The position numbers and the translations under genes were made by a program. Positions 44,093-52,491 of a stretch of DNA of 52,581 bases are shown here, piece after piece. Origin of the DNA: an uncultured Eubacteriales bacterium (lineage in GTDB: Bacteria > Bacillota > Clostridia > Christensenellales > Aristaeellaceae). Below the pieces are notes generated by a model, which had not been told where the DNA came from, made no database searches, and saw nothing but the letters and a program-made list of their open reading frames with translations. Within the stretch, counting starts at the first letter, position 1. Each line of letters begins with the position of its first letter. The DNA is taken from positions 1 through 52,581 of the forward strand of contig CACYGY010000056.1 of assembly GCA_902774025.1 (NCBI GenBank), given 5' to 3'.

Positions 44093-44665
44093 TCAGAGAA
44101 AGGATGTGATCAGGATTTCCAGCCCGATCAGTATGAGAATACAGCCTCCTGCGATGCCCGCGGGGCGCTGGTAGCGGATGCCCACGGTTTTTCCCAGGTG
44201 GACCCCCGCCAGGCAGATACCGAAGGTGGTCAACCCCACAATGGACGCGCAGATCAAAGCCTGAAGCGGGGTATCCTCCGCGATGGTCAGCCCTACCGAA
44301 AGGGCGTCAATGGAGGTGGCGATTCCCTGAACCATCAGTGTTTTTCCGGTGAGGGCCGGTGAACATTCCCCCTCATCTGCCTTCCGGACGGAAGTGAGCA
44401 GCATGTGAAGGCCGATAGCTCCCAGAAGAAGCATGGCCACCCATGGAATCACAGACTGGATCACGGAAAAATAACGCAGTGCCGTATGCACCAGAAGATA
44501 TCCGATCAGGGGCATGATGCTTTGAAAGGCGGCAAAGACGAAAGCGCACAGGATACTTTTGCGCCATGGCATGCCGGGTTCGCTCAGTCCGTTGGCAAGA
44601 GATACCGAAAAGGCATCCATGGCCAGACCGATTCCGAGGAGAAAGCTGTTCAGAAAAAAAGCCAT
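44093..44665 (-). CDS. mntP: Manganese efflux pump MntP
   Basis: 190 aa with six membrane helices and the twin MntP signatures: GIGLAMDAFSVSLANG in the first half and QGIATSIDALSVGLTIA in the second, where the Asp residues bind Mn. The start is uncertain: ATG 44665, TTG 44671 (best spaced from AGCAGG) or GTG 44680. It lies about 60 nt after the clostripain-family gene; there is no room for the yybP-ykoY manganese riboswitch that often precedes mntP. Confidence 0.92.
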   Translation of the reverse strand: MAFFLNSFLLGIGLAMDAFSVSLANGLSEPGMPWRKSILCAFVFAAFQSIMPLIGYLLVHTALRYFSVIQSVIPWVAMLLLGAIGLHMLLTSVRKADEGECSPALTGKTLMVQGIATSIDALSVGLTIAEDTPLQALICASIVGLTTFGICLAGVHLGKTVGIRYQRPAGIAGGCILILIGLEILITSFL

Positions 44666-44742
44666 CGTCAAGAAAAACACCTGCTTTCTGAAAAGGAATA
44701 CAGGGATCGGGTGGACAGGGTCCGGGACAACCGCTGCGCTTG

Positions 44743-47160
44743 TTACGGGGTGATGGCAAAGTATACGGGAATGGTTTCGTGCATGTCCTGACCGGTTACG
44801 GTGACAAGGACGACAGCAATGCCCTGCTGAATGTTGTCACGGTATGCGTAGGATACACGGTCCGGGTCACTCAGGATTTCATTATCCAGCCAGACGACAG
44901 GCTTCGGGCAGATTTCAGCTCCGGTATATTTCTGATCCGGAATCGGATCCGTGGAAATCCGTCCGGTGTCAAATCCGGAGAGGGGAAGGGTGACAGGATT
45001 GCTGTCGGTGGTGCCACCGTTGAGATCCAGACAGTGAAAACTGGCCTGACAGGTTCCGCGGGGAAGAGCTTCAAAGGTGAACCTGACACAGCACCGCGTT
45101 CCCCCGCTGGTTTCCACAACCTGATCCGGAGTCAGGGTGATCCTCTGGTTCAGTCGGTGATTTCCTCCGGAACGGTAGCTCTGAGGCGTGACATTCAGCT
45201 GGGTCTGGAAGGAAAAACCCGGGCCGGGGACATAAGGCCGGCTGAGGATCTGATCTCCGTTGTTGTAGGCAACACAGTCAAAGACGATCAGACCGCCACT
45301 GCCCGATACATCCTCAAGATGCCCCAGAAGCATCTCGTCCGTTCCGTTCTCCTGTTCCTGACCATAGGTCATCACCGGGATGAGACAGGTCATGTCATCA
45401 AAGAGTGTGACGGTGAAGATTTCTCCTTCAATGGCCATCCATCGGCCGTTGTACATGGACGTGAACAGGTTTTGTTCCCATGCCTGCACTACGGGCAGAA
45501 TCCCCAGGGTGAAGACATCGGGCCCTGTTTCGGGAAGATACAGGAAACTGCTGGTGACGGAATTCAGCTTGCTGATTTCCCTGAGCACCTCATCACTCTG
45601 GTCCGTACTTCTGACGCAGGCGGACAGGGTATGGAGTGCTTCATCCCAGGAGGCCTCGAGGCTTGCGTGGAAATCGCCTTCCGGATAGATCATCAGGCGT
45701 GGAAGAACCGAAATCCAGCCTGGGAAATCCCGTCCGAAAGCCAGATTCTGCAGAACTGAACGGACTGTGTCCCTGGACTCAATGCGGGTTGTGGAGGTCG
45801 GCCAGTAAACGGACAGGCCTCCGCAGGACGCGTAATCGGGTGTGGAACCCCGGTACAGGACCAGTTTTCCGGTATTGACGCCGGACGAAACCCCTTCGTT
45901 CAGTACACTGCCCTCCAGCATTTCCAGAACAGTCAGGGCACAGGTCCTGACCCTTTCCGCCTCGGATGTCTGATCAGGGATCTGACTGATCAGGGAGCAG
46001 AGTTGATAAAGGTCCTGAAGCCCGCAGGACAGACCCATCTGGGGCAGGAATTCCATTTGCCTGGACAGGCGCGTGATCGTATCCGGCGAGGCCGTAAGCA
46101 GATCCAGGTAAGCCTCTCCCAGACGGCTGACGGCATTGCAGAGATGAGGCAGCGCCTCTCCGCGGAGGTCAAGAACAGCCATCGTAAGGGAATCATTTTC
46201 TTTCGTGCGCATCCATGTGTTGGGCAGATAGCTCTGATGAGGATAACGGTTGACGACGGTTTTCCCGATTTCCACACAGAAGGCATCCTGATCCGTGCCT
46301 GCGGTCAGGTCCAGACTTTGGTCATAGGACGCGTTCAGAACTTCCCTGCGCTTATCCGGCGTGTTGAAAACCTTCAGGAAACTGTAATCCCATCCGTTCT
46401 GCCACTCCGCTTCTTCAGAGGCGACAAGATAATCCGCGCATTCGTGAAGAGCCCAGGCTGTTTCCAGACTGCTCATCAGACAGCAGTCAAAACCAACCAG
46501 ATCGATCTTCCCGGGCAGACCGAGGCTTTTTCTCGTTTCACAGGCGTGCTTCAGGGAAGACTGAAGATCATTGAGAGACATATACTGTTCTGTGATCTGA
46601 TCCCTCAGGGCTCCGGTGACGGGACCGGCTCCGTGATCCCACAGAAGAACCATGATTCGTTCGGTGGGAGAGTCGCAGATCACATAATCCAGAAATTCAG
46701 CCAGAGTCGATCCCTCATTCATGGGCATGGAGTGATCATATTCCCTGAGCATGACCATTCGGTTATGGATTTCCAGCCCATTCAGAGTGGTATCAGGAGC
46801 GTGGTCCAGCCGGTCGATTCGAAAAATCTGCGTGCGTTCGCTGCTGGGGGTTATGTAGGAGCCGGAGGGGTCTTCCACGGCCTCCAGTTCCCGCCATGCG
46901 AACATTTCAGGCGCAGTATTCCATGTTCTGGCACCGCCGGTCATTACGTACAGATGCAGAATGGACGGGTCAAAGTCTGCCCCCAGCATTTCCACCAGAT
47001 CGGATGTCGCAGCCAGGGAATCGCTTTCCAGATCAGACCCACACAGATAGACAGCCAGTGTCCAGGCCGGGGAAGAAGATGGCCCGGCCAGGGCGGGAAG
47101 GGAGAGCGGGGACAGGGATAAGACAAGGGCAGCAAGGAGAGCGAGGACGGATCGCGCCAC
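44743..47160 (-). CDS. Secreted clostripain-family (C11) cysteine protease
   Basis: 805 aa. Signal peptide ARSVLALLAALVLSLSPLSLPALA, then the C11 caspase-like domain: WTLAVYLCGSDLES at the start, catalytic His176 in LLWDHGAG and Cys227 in GFDCCLMSSLETAW, plus LVASEEAEWQNGWDYS after it. C11 enzymes cleave after Arg or Lys and are self-activated, Ca-dependent. The C-terminal half (about 400-800) is strand rich without named domain. Start codon GTG 47160 with AAAGGAGG 7 nt upstream. It lies 320 nt downstream of the GG-leader LysM gene. Confidence 0.9.
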   Translation of the reverse strand: MARSVLALLAALVLSLSPLSLPALAGPSSSPAWTLAVYLCGSDLESDSLAATSDLVEMLGADFDPSILHLYVMTGGARTWNTAPEMFAWRELEAVEDPSGSYITPSSERTQIFRIDRLDHAPDTTLNGLEIHNRMVMLREYDHSMPMNEGSTLAEFLDYVICDSPTERIMVLLWDHGAGPVTGALRDQITEQYMSLNDLQSSLKHACETRKSLGLPGKIDLVGFDCCLMSSLETAWALHECADYLVASEEAEWQNGWDYSFLKVFNTPDKRREVLNASYDQSLDLTAGTDQDAFCVEIGKTVVNRYPHQSYLPNTWMRTKENDSLTMAVLDLRGEALPHLCNAVSRLGEAYLDLLTASPDTITRLSRQMEFLPQMGLSCGLQDLYQLCSLISQIPDQTSEAERVRTCALTVLEMLEGSVLNEGVSSGVNTGKLVLYRGSTPDYASCGGLSVYWPTSTTRIESRDTVRSVLQNLAFGRDFPGWISVLPRLMIYPEGDFHASLEASWDEALHTLSACVRSTDQSDEVLREISKLNSVTSSFLYLPETGPDVFTLGILPVVQAWEQNLFTSMYNGRWMAIEGEIFTVTLFDDMTCLIPVMTYGQEQENGTDEMLLGHLEDVSGSGGLIVFDCVAYNNGDQILSRPYVPGPGFSFQTQLNVTPQSYRSGGNHRLNQRITLTPDQVVETSGGTRCCVRFTFEALPRGTCQASFHCLDLNGGTTDSNPVTLPLSGFDTGRISTDPIPDQKYTGAEICPKPVVWLDNEILSDPDRVSYAYRDNIQQGIAVVLVTVTGQDMHETIPVYFAITP

Positions 47161-47438
47161 AGGAGAAACCTCCTTTTAAAAATAGAACCGGTGATGAAAC
47201 TTTCTGAGAAAAGCAGAAAAACGGATTCTGCCTCCCGGGCGGACACCGTGGCATCACAGAATAGTCCGCAGCATCCTGCATGATTTCAGGCAACGTGAAG
47301 CAAAATCACTCAGGACACAGGAAGGAGTGTGAACAGGGGAGCACTGCGTCGGAATGACTGTGAAGAAGACCGGGATGTTCCGTGATCAATCACAGGGAAC
47401 CCGAAAACAAAAACGGGCGGATGAGATGGACAGAAAAC

Positions 47439-47467
47439 GGAAAAAGGGCAGCCTTCCGACTGCCCTT
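47439..47467 (-). terminator. Intrinsic terminator of the LysM mini-protein gene
   Basis: Minus strand AAGGGCAG, loop TCGGAAGG, CTGCCCTT, then TTT; 12 nt after the stop. The rest of the 320-nt interval up to the C11 gene has no clear promoter or gene. Confidence 0.82.
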
Positions 47468-47479
47468 CAGGAATACATA

Positions 47480-47740
47480 TCAGATCTTGATCCACAGCCA
47501 TTCGCCGGTACGGATCATGTTGGTGGTGTGGTTGATATGGGGATTCCAGTCGCGGATGCTTCTCCAGTTCGGGATGCCATAACGCTTGGCAATCCGGATC
47601 AGGGTATCATTGGCGGTCACCTGGTGCTGAATCCAGCCGGCACGGTCAGGGCGCTTGGTAAAAGAGATTTTGCCACCGCTGACTTCTTCCAGATCGTTTT
47701 CGCTCAGCTCTTCGAGGTTATTCTTCAGTTCGTTTTCCAT
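47480..47740 (-). CDS. Double-glycine-leader peptide fused to a LysM domain
   Basis: 86 aa from ATG 47740 (AAGGAGG 8 nt upstream). Residues 1-23 form a bacteriocin/RiPP-type leader, ending NLEELSENDLEEVSGG: acidic, amphipathic, with hydrophobic positions before Gly-Gly, the site cut by C39-type peptidase-transporters. The 63-residue core has a short basic linker (KISFTKRPDRAGW) and a complete LysM (HQVTANDTLIRIAKRYGI...IRDWNPHINHTTNMIRTGEWLWIKI). The product would be exported without Sec and bind peptidoglycan. No C39 transporter, modifying enzyme or immunity gene is in the window. Monocistronic with own promoter, terminator and an AT-rich upstream tract. Confidence 0.82.
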   Translation of the reverse strand: MENELKNNLEELSENDLEEVSGGKISFTKRPDRAGWIQHQVTANDTLIRIAKRYGIPNWRSIRDWNPHINHTTNMIRTGEWLWIKI

Positions 47741-47839
47741 TCCGTTTTCCTCCTTGTTGTTTGGTGGAATCATTAAGAAACCAGGCAGAGTCAGAACGCA
47801 TCCACGGATACGGATTACTGAACAATTGCCGTTGACAGG

Positions 47840-47868
47840 ATTATACAGAAAAAAGTCGGATTTGTGAA
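47840..47868 (-). promoter_or_regulatory. Promoter of the GG-leader LysM gene
   Basis: Minus strand TTCACA (47868-47863), 17-nt spacer, perfect TATAAT (47845-47840). The leader transcript is about 90 nt. Confidence 0.75.
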
Positions 47869-47879
47869 GCCCTCAGGGA

Positions 47880-47930
47880 AAAAATATGAAAAAATTAATT
47901 CCAAAATTTACAATTACGTAACATTTCACA
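47880..47930. promoter_or_regulatory. AT-rich tract, possible UP element
   Basis: About 50 bp with very few G or C and phased A/T runs (AAAAAAT, GAAAAAATTAATT, AAAATTTACAATTA) just upstream of the -35 box of the LysM gene, in an otherwise GC-rich region. Could bind the RNA polymerase alpha subunit or a nucleoid protein. Confidence 0.5.
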
Positions 47931-49851
47931 AAACAGGGGTTGCACCGGAGTTCCCATGTTCGGATGAGAGGCCATACTTCATGATGAAATCATGCATGGG
48001 GATCGGGGGAGAATAGTAATACCCCTGGAAGAAATCACAGCCCAGTTCCCTGAAGGTATCCGCCATCTCCCTGGTTTCAATACCTTCCACGGTGACACTG
48101 AAATGCATTTCCTGGAACGTCTGAATCATGGAAGGCAGCAGGGGCGAAGGATGCTCAGCATAACTCCAGACAAGGGACATGTCGATTTTGATGTTGGTGA
48201 AGGGATACCGGCTGACACGAATCAGATTGGAATAACCGCTTCCATAGTCGTCCAGCGCAAACTGAAAACCGGCTTTCTGCAATGCCCTCATCTGATTGTT
48301 CAGCGTGTCAGAGTCAATCATGGCCTGTTCTGTGATCTCAAAATGGATCAGACTGGGGGATATGGCGAATTCATGGAGAATGCGGACAAACTGATCGGAA
48401 AGGTTTGCCTGAAGGCACTGCAGAGGGGAGAGATTCACGTTGATCCACCGGAAACATGAGAAAGACGCTTGGTGCTCATGAAGAAAAGCGCAGACCTTCC
48501 GGAAGACCTGTTCTCCAAGGCGGACGATCTGTCCGTCGCGCTCTGCCAGGGATATAAACTCTTCGGGAGGAATGATATCGCCATTCTGTTCACGGATCCG
48601 TGCAAGGGCTTCGGCTGCGACCACAGTTTCCGTCTGACAGTCCACCAGCGGCTGAAGATAGACCTCAACCTCATCGTTTTCAATGGCTTTTTCCAGGCAC
48701 CGACGGACAATCATCTGTCTCTCAAGCTTTTCCATGGAGTCCTGGAGTGTGTGGACCTCATTGGAAGCTGACCGGCTTGCGGAATCCATGGACACAAGAA
48801 GCGTATTGACCAGACGGTCGGCGGAAAACCCTTTCAGACTGGAGTCACCCTGAATAAAAGCAAGGGTTGGTTTCAGATCACCGGAGGAAGTTTTCCAGGG
48901 GAGCAGGAAGCGTTTCTGAATGGTTTCCTTAACACCATTGAGACTCACGGAGGGTGCCGCGACCAGTGTAAAACAACCATTCTTCAGATAAAAAGGAAGA
49001 GCGCCCGGAAAAGAATCGGCCAGAAACTGATTGATCTGCACAATGCATTCGTCTACCTGATTGCCGCCGAAAATGGCACGGAGCTCAGGGTAATTCTTCA
49101 TTGCGAATCCAAGAAACCAGTAACGGTGATTCGGATGCCATTCATTCAGAAGTGAGCGAAGTGCCTTTGTGTTGTATGCCTGCCCCCGGTCCGTGAGATA
49201 CCTGTCCGGATTCTGAAAAGTGAGAAACAGAACGAGAATGGAAAGCATGCAGAAGGTATCCATGATCAGCATGTTGGGGAAAATGGCACGGATGATGTTG
49301 CCGATCACCAGGATCATGATGCTGGAGAGAAGAGAGACGAACTCGTACCTGGAAAGGCCGGAGCGATGCAGGGCAACGAGGATGAATGCCATGAGCAGAT
49401 AACCGCCGAAGCATACGTACAGGATATTGTAAAGAGGACCACGATGATAACCAAAGGTGTCAATAAAGAAAACGGCATGGGTCATGGGGGATGAGATCAG
49501 GATCAGTTCGCACAGGGCCAGGAGAATCGGAGCTGTTCTGTGAAGCAGAAGATGATCTGAGACTTTCAGATCCAGGATGTCCATGTAAAACAGGAAGAAA
49601 CCATAGATGCGCAAAAGAAAGAACGCGAAGAAAAGCAGATTCAGAACCCACAGAATCCAGGAATGGTAGGATTCAGGAAACTCGTCGGTATGCGACGAGA
49701 GCCAGTCGAAGAGGACGACGAACACGTCAATGGTCAGGAGAAAGAGAAAAGTCCTGTTGATCCGGATGGGCAGTCTGGGTCGGAAATAGTAAAAACAGAA
49801 AATAATCGCAAGAATCAGCAGACTCGGAATGGTAAAGCTGTAATTCCACAT
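47926..49851 (-). CDS. Membrane EAL-domain protein, probable c-di-GMP phosphodiesterase
   Basis: 641 aa. Residues 1-220 hold seven or so hydrophobic helices (sensor of 7TM type). A middle region (about 235-385) resembles a degenerate GGDEF domain without the GGDEF signature. The C-terminal EAL domain (about 395-640) keeps the catalytic set: EALAR, NVNLSPLQ, EITEQ, LDDYGSGYS, KIDMSLV, VEGIET and FFQGYYYSPP, so it should hydrolyse c-di-GMP. ATG 49851 chosen because GGAGG is 5-6 nt before it. Own promoter; no partner cyclase in the window. Confidence 0.88.
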   Translation of the reverse strand: MWNYSFTIPSLLILAIIFCFYYFRPRLPIRINRTFLFLLTIDVFVVLFDWLSSHTDEFPESYHSWILWVLNLLFFAFFLLRIYGFFLFYMDILDLKVSDHLLLHRTAPILLALCELILISSPMTHAVFFIDTFGYHRGPLYNILYVCFGGYLLMAFILVALHRSGLSRYEFVSLLSSIMILVIGNIIRAIFPNMLIMDTFCMLSILVLFLTFQNPDRYLTDRGQAYNTKALRSLLNEWHPNHRYWFLGFAMKNYPELRAIFGGNQVDECIVQINQFLADSFPGALPFYLKNGCFTLVAAPSVSLNGVKETIQKRFLLPWKTSSGDLKPTLAFIQGDSSLKGFSADRLVNTLLVSMDSASRSASNEVHTLQDSMEKLERQMIVRRCLEKAIENDEVEVYLQPLVDCQTETVVAAEALARIREQNGDIIPPEEFISLAERDGQIVRLGEQVFRKVCAFLHEHQASFSCFRWINVNLSPLQCLQANLSDQFVRILHEFAISPSLIHFEITEQAMIDSDTLNNQMRALQKAGFQFALDDYGSGYSNLIRVSRYPFTNIKIDMSLVWSYAEHPSPLLPSMIQTFQEMHFSVTVEGIETREMADTFRELGCDFFQGYYYSPPIPMHDFIMKYGLSSEHGNSGATPVL

Positions 49852-49895
49852 AAGCGCCTCCGTAATGTCAAAGACTGGGTGGAGCTTTCCAGTAT

Positions 49896-49924
49896 ATTGT
49901 AGCATAAGAATGATGGATTCACAA
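49896..49924 (-). promoter_or_regulatory. Promoter of the EAL gene
   Basis: Minus strand TTGTGA (49924-49919), 17-nt spacer, TGC-TACAAT with the -10 at 49901-49896. Confidence 0.65.
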
Positions 49925-49984
49925 AAACACCTTCAATGCTGTCTGCGAATGAATGATCATGGATTCAGGGGACTTTACGGAAAG

Positions 49985-50022
49985 AAAAACAGGCAAACCT
50001 GTCATGAAGGCCGGTCTGCCTG
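49985..50022 (-). terminator. Intrinsic terminator of serC-serA
   Basis: Minus strand CAGGCAGACC and GGTTTGCCTG (10 bp with one G-U pair, 13-nt loop), then TTTTTCTTT. Confidence 0.82.
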
Positions 50023-50037
50023 CTGAAAATCGATGGG

Positions 50038-51195
50038 TTAAAGCTGGCGGGCTTTCAGAATACCATCCTTGGAACTGAGGGCGGTAAGAATTTCCGCTGG
50101 TATCTCATCCAGGAAGTCCAGCATGGTATAAGCCACAGAACCCAGAGAACGGTTCACCAGGTTTTCAATATTGATGCCGTAACTGGAAACGGTTTCCGTG
50201 ATGGTTCCCAGCATGCCGGGACGGTTCCGGTGGATCAGGGTGATTCTCGGTCCGTCCGTGCGGGGGAAAGAAACATCCGGAAGATTGACAGAATTCTGGA
50301 TGTTGCCGTTTTCCAGATAATCCATGATCTGACGGGCAGCCATGACGGCACAGTTCTCATCGGCCTCCGGTGTGCCTGCTCCCAGGTGCGGGGTCGCCAC
50401 AACACTGTCAAGCTGAAGCTGTTCGCTGGTGGGGAAATCGGTGGCCAGTCCCTTCACCTTGCCGGAACGGAGGGCACTGACAACCGCCTCATTATTGATG
50501 ATGGGACCGCGGGCATAGTTAATCAGATAGACCCCGTCTTTCATCTGACTGATTTCCTTTTCGCCGATCATATCCCGATTCTGATCGTTCAGGGGGACAT
50601 GCACGGTAATGAAATCGCATGTCCTGTACAGATCGGAAACCTGATCCAGCATCTGGATGAAACCTCTGAGTTCCTTTTTGCGGGACGCGGACAGATATGG
50701 ATCGTATCCTACAACCTCCATACCCAGATCGGAGCAGGCCCTGGCCATTCTGGAGCCGATGGCACCGACACCGATGACGCCGATTTTCTTTCCCATGATT
50801 TCAGGACCGCGGAAAACCTCCTTGCCCTTCTCCACTTCCTTTGTAGGTTCAGGGGTCTTGAGAGACTTGACCCAGGCGGAAGCTGCGGGGACATTCCGCA
50901 CCATCGTAATCATGGCGGCGATGGCAAGCTCCTTGACGGCATTGGCATTTCCGCCGGGCGTGTTAAAGACACAGATGCCTTCCTCCGTGCAGCGCTCCAC
51001 CGGGATTGTGTTGACGCCGGCACCGACACGGACGATCGCCTTCAGCGTTTCGGGAAACTGAACATCGTGCAGAGGCGCGGAATGTACCATGACCGCATCG
51101 GCACGATCCAGTTTCTCGGTGATGGAATACATTTCAGGACTGTAAAGATCCAGGCCGGCTTTTCCGATGTGGTTGTAGGTATTGATCACAAACAT
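50038..51195 (-). CDS. serA: D-3-phosphoglycerate dehydrogenase
   Basis: 385 aa. First step of serine synthesis. Substrate domain (RVGAGVNTIPVE), Rossmann NAD domain (KKIGVIGVGAIGSRMAR, YDPYL), catalytic Arg in NYARGPIINNEAVV and His in ATPHLGAGTPEA, then one C-terminal ACT domain (about 315-385, ITLIHRNRPGMLGTITE) that could sense serine. It lacks the intervening ASB domain, so it is the short form common in Clostridia and enterobacteria. GAGGAGGT upstream; 21 nt after serC, so co-transcribed. Confidence 0.95.
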   Translation of the reverse strand: MFVINTYNHIGKAGLDLYSPEMYSITEKLDRADAVMVHSAPLHDVQFPETLKAIVRVGAGVNTIPVERCTEEGICVFNTPGGNANAVKELAIAAMITMVRNVPAASAWVKSLKTPEPTKEVEKGKEVFRGPEIMGKKIGVIGVGAIGSRMARACSDLGMEVVGYDPYLSASRKKELRGFIQMLDQVSDLYRTCDFITVHVPLNDQNRDMIGEKEISQMKDGVYLINYARGPIINNEAVVSALRSGKVKGLATDFPTSEQLQLDSVVATPHLGAGTPEADENCAVMAARQIMDYLENGNIQNSVNLPDVSFPRTDGPRITLIHRNRPGMLGTITETVSSYGINIENLVNRSLGSVAYTMLDFLDEIPAEILTALSSKDGILKARQL

Positions 51196-51216
51196 ATTAC
51201 TGACCTCCTCAATTCA

Positions 51217-52293
51217 TCACGCGTTCTGCTCGAAATGACGCATATACTCAGCCAGACGGACGACGCCTTCCAGAGGCATACCGTTATAGATACTTGCCCG
51301 GATACCGCCGATGGACCGATAGCCCTTCAGATTCACCATCCCGATTTCCTGGGCTCCCATTAAGAATCTGGTGGTCATTTCCTCACTGGGCAGAGTGAAG
51401 GTGACATTCATCAGACTGCGGCAGGAGGAATCGGCGAAAGGACGGTACAGGGAAGAGGCATCCAGCAGGTCATAGAGCATGCCTGCCTTTTCCCGGTTCG
51501 TCTTCTCCATCCGGGGAAGGCCGCCTCTCTCAAGAAGCCAGTCACAGACAAGGCCAAGAATATAAATTGCGTAGGTCGGCGGCGTATTGATCATGGATTC
51601 CGCTTTCTGCATGCTGGAGTAACGCAGGAGATCAGGAACCAGAGGATCCACGGAACGCGACAGCAGGCTGTTTTTCAGAATGACCACCGTGACACCGGCG
51701 ATTCCCATGTTCTTCTGAGCTCCTGCATAGATCAGATCGTAATCCTCCACGGGAATGGAGGACCCCAGAATGCCACTGGACCAGTCGGCGACCAGAAGTG
51801 CATTTCCGTGGGCAGGCGTGGATGTGTACATGGTTCCGTAGGCCGTGTTGTTACCGGTGATATGCAGATAGACAGTGTCATCAGGAATATCTTCATCGTG
51901 CAGGACCGGGATTCTGCCTTCACTGCCGCAGTCAGAGACCACCTGTACATTCACCCATCTTCCGGCTTCTGCGGCTGCCTTGCGTGCGAACACACCTGTT
52001 ACGGCATAGGCTGCTCTGCCTGAACGTTCTGAAAGGTTCATGGGCACCTGAGAAAACTGCAGTGTTGCCCCGCCCTGGAGAAACAGGATGGAGTAGGAGT
52101 CCGGAAGGGACAGAACTCTGCGAAGTGCTGACTCTGCGTGATGGTATATTTCCATATAGACAGAGGACCTGTGACTCATTTCCATCACACTGGTACCACT
52201 CTGGCCATACAGGGGCAGATCCAGGCGGGCTCTCTCCAGAACTTCAATGGGAAGCATGGAAGGTCCCGCTGAGAAATTGAATATTCGCTCCAA
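51217..52293 (-). CDS. serC: Phosphoserine aminotransferase
   Basis: 358 aa PLP enzyme, second serine step (also used in pyridoxine synthesis). Starts ERIFNFSAGPSMLP, has LFLQGGATLQFSQVPMNL, the PLP-lysine motif IYAGAQKNMGIAGVTVV and the MINTPPTYAIY and GGIRASIYNGMPLEGV segments. I prefer start TTG 52293: AGGTGA (52304-52299) lies 5 nt upstream and MERIFNFSAGP fits the family start; GTG 52302 lies inside that site. serA follows; phosphoserine phosphatase is elsewhere. Confidence 0.95.
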   Translation of the reverse strand: MERIFNFSAGPSMLPIEVLERARLDLPLYGQSGTSVMEMSHRSSVYMEIYHHAESALRRVLSLPDSYSILFLQGGATLQFSQVPMNLSERSGRAAYAVTGVFARKAAAEAGRWVNVQVVSDCGSEGRIPVLHDEDIPDDTVYLHITGNNTAYGTMYTSTPAHGNALLVADWSSGILGSSIPVEDYDLIYAGAQKNMGIAGVTVVILKNSLLSRSVDPLVPDLLRYSSMQKAESMINTPPTYAIYILGLVCDWLLERGGLPRMEKTNREKAGMLYDLLDASSLYRPFADSSCRSLMNVTFTLPSEEMTTRFLMGAQEIGMVNLKGYRSIGGIRASIYNGMPLEGVVRLAEYMRHFEQNA

Positions 52294-52335
52294 CCGGCTC
52301 ACCTGCCTGAGTGTATTTGCCTCAAGGGCCTGTGC

Positions 52336-52364
52336 ATTCTACCAGACTTGAAGGAAAGGGGCAA
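52336..52364 (-). promoter_or_regulatory. Promoter of serC-serA
   Basis: Minus strand TTGCCC (52364-52359), 17-nt spacer, TAGAAT (52341-52336). Confidence 0.65.
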
Positions 52365-52491
52365 GACCGCCGGAAACTGCATGAAAAGAGGAAAATGACG
52401 GCAGAAAAAGGATGGATATTTATGCATACAGGGTGAATGACTAATCAGTACAATGAAAATACATAAAAACCGGAACATTCGGACAATGTCA

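Noticed and set aside
44681..44742. Manganese riboswitch upstream of mntP
   Set aside because: Only about 60 nt separate mntP from the preceding gene, too little for yybP-ykoY, and no matching sequence is seen.
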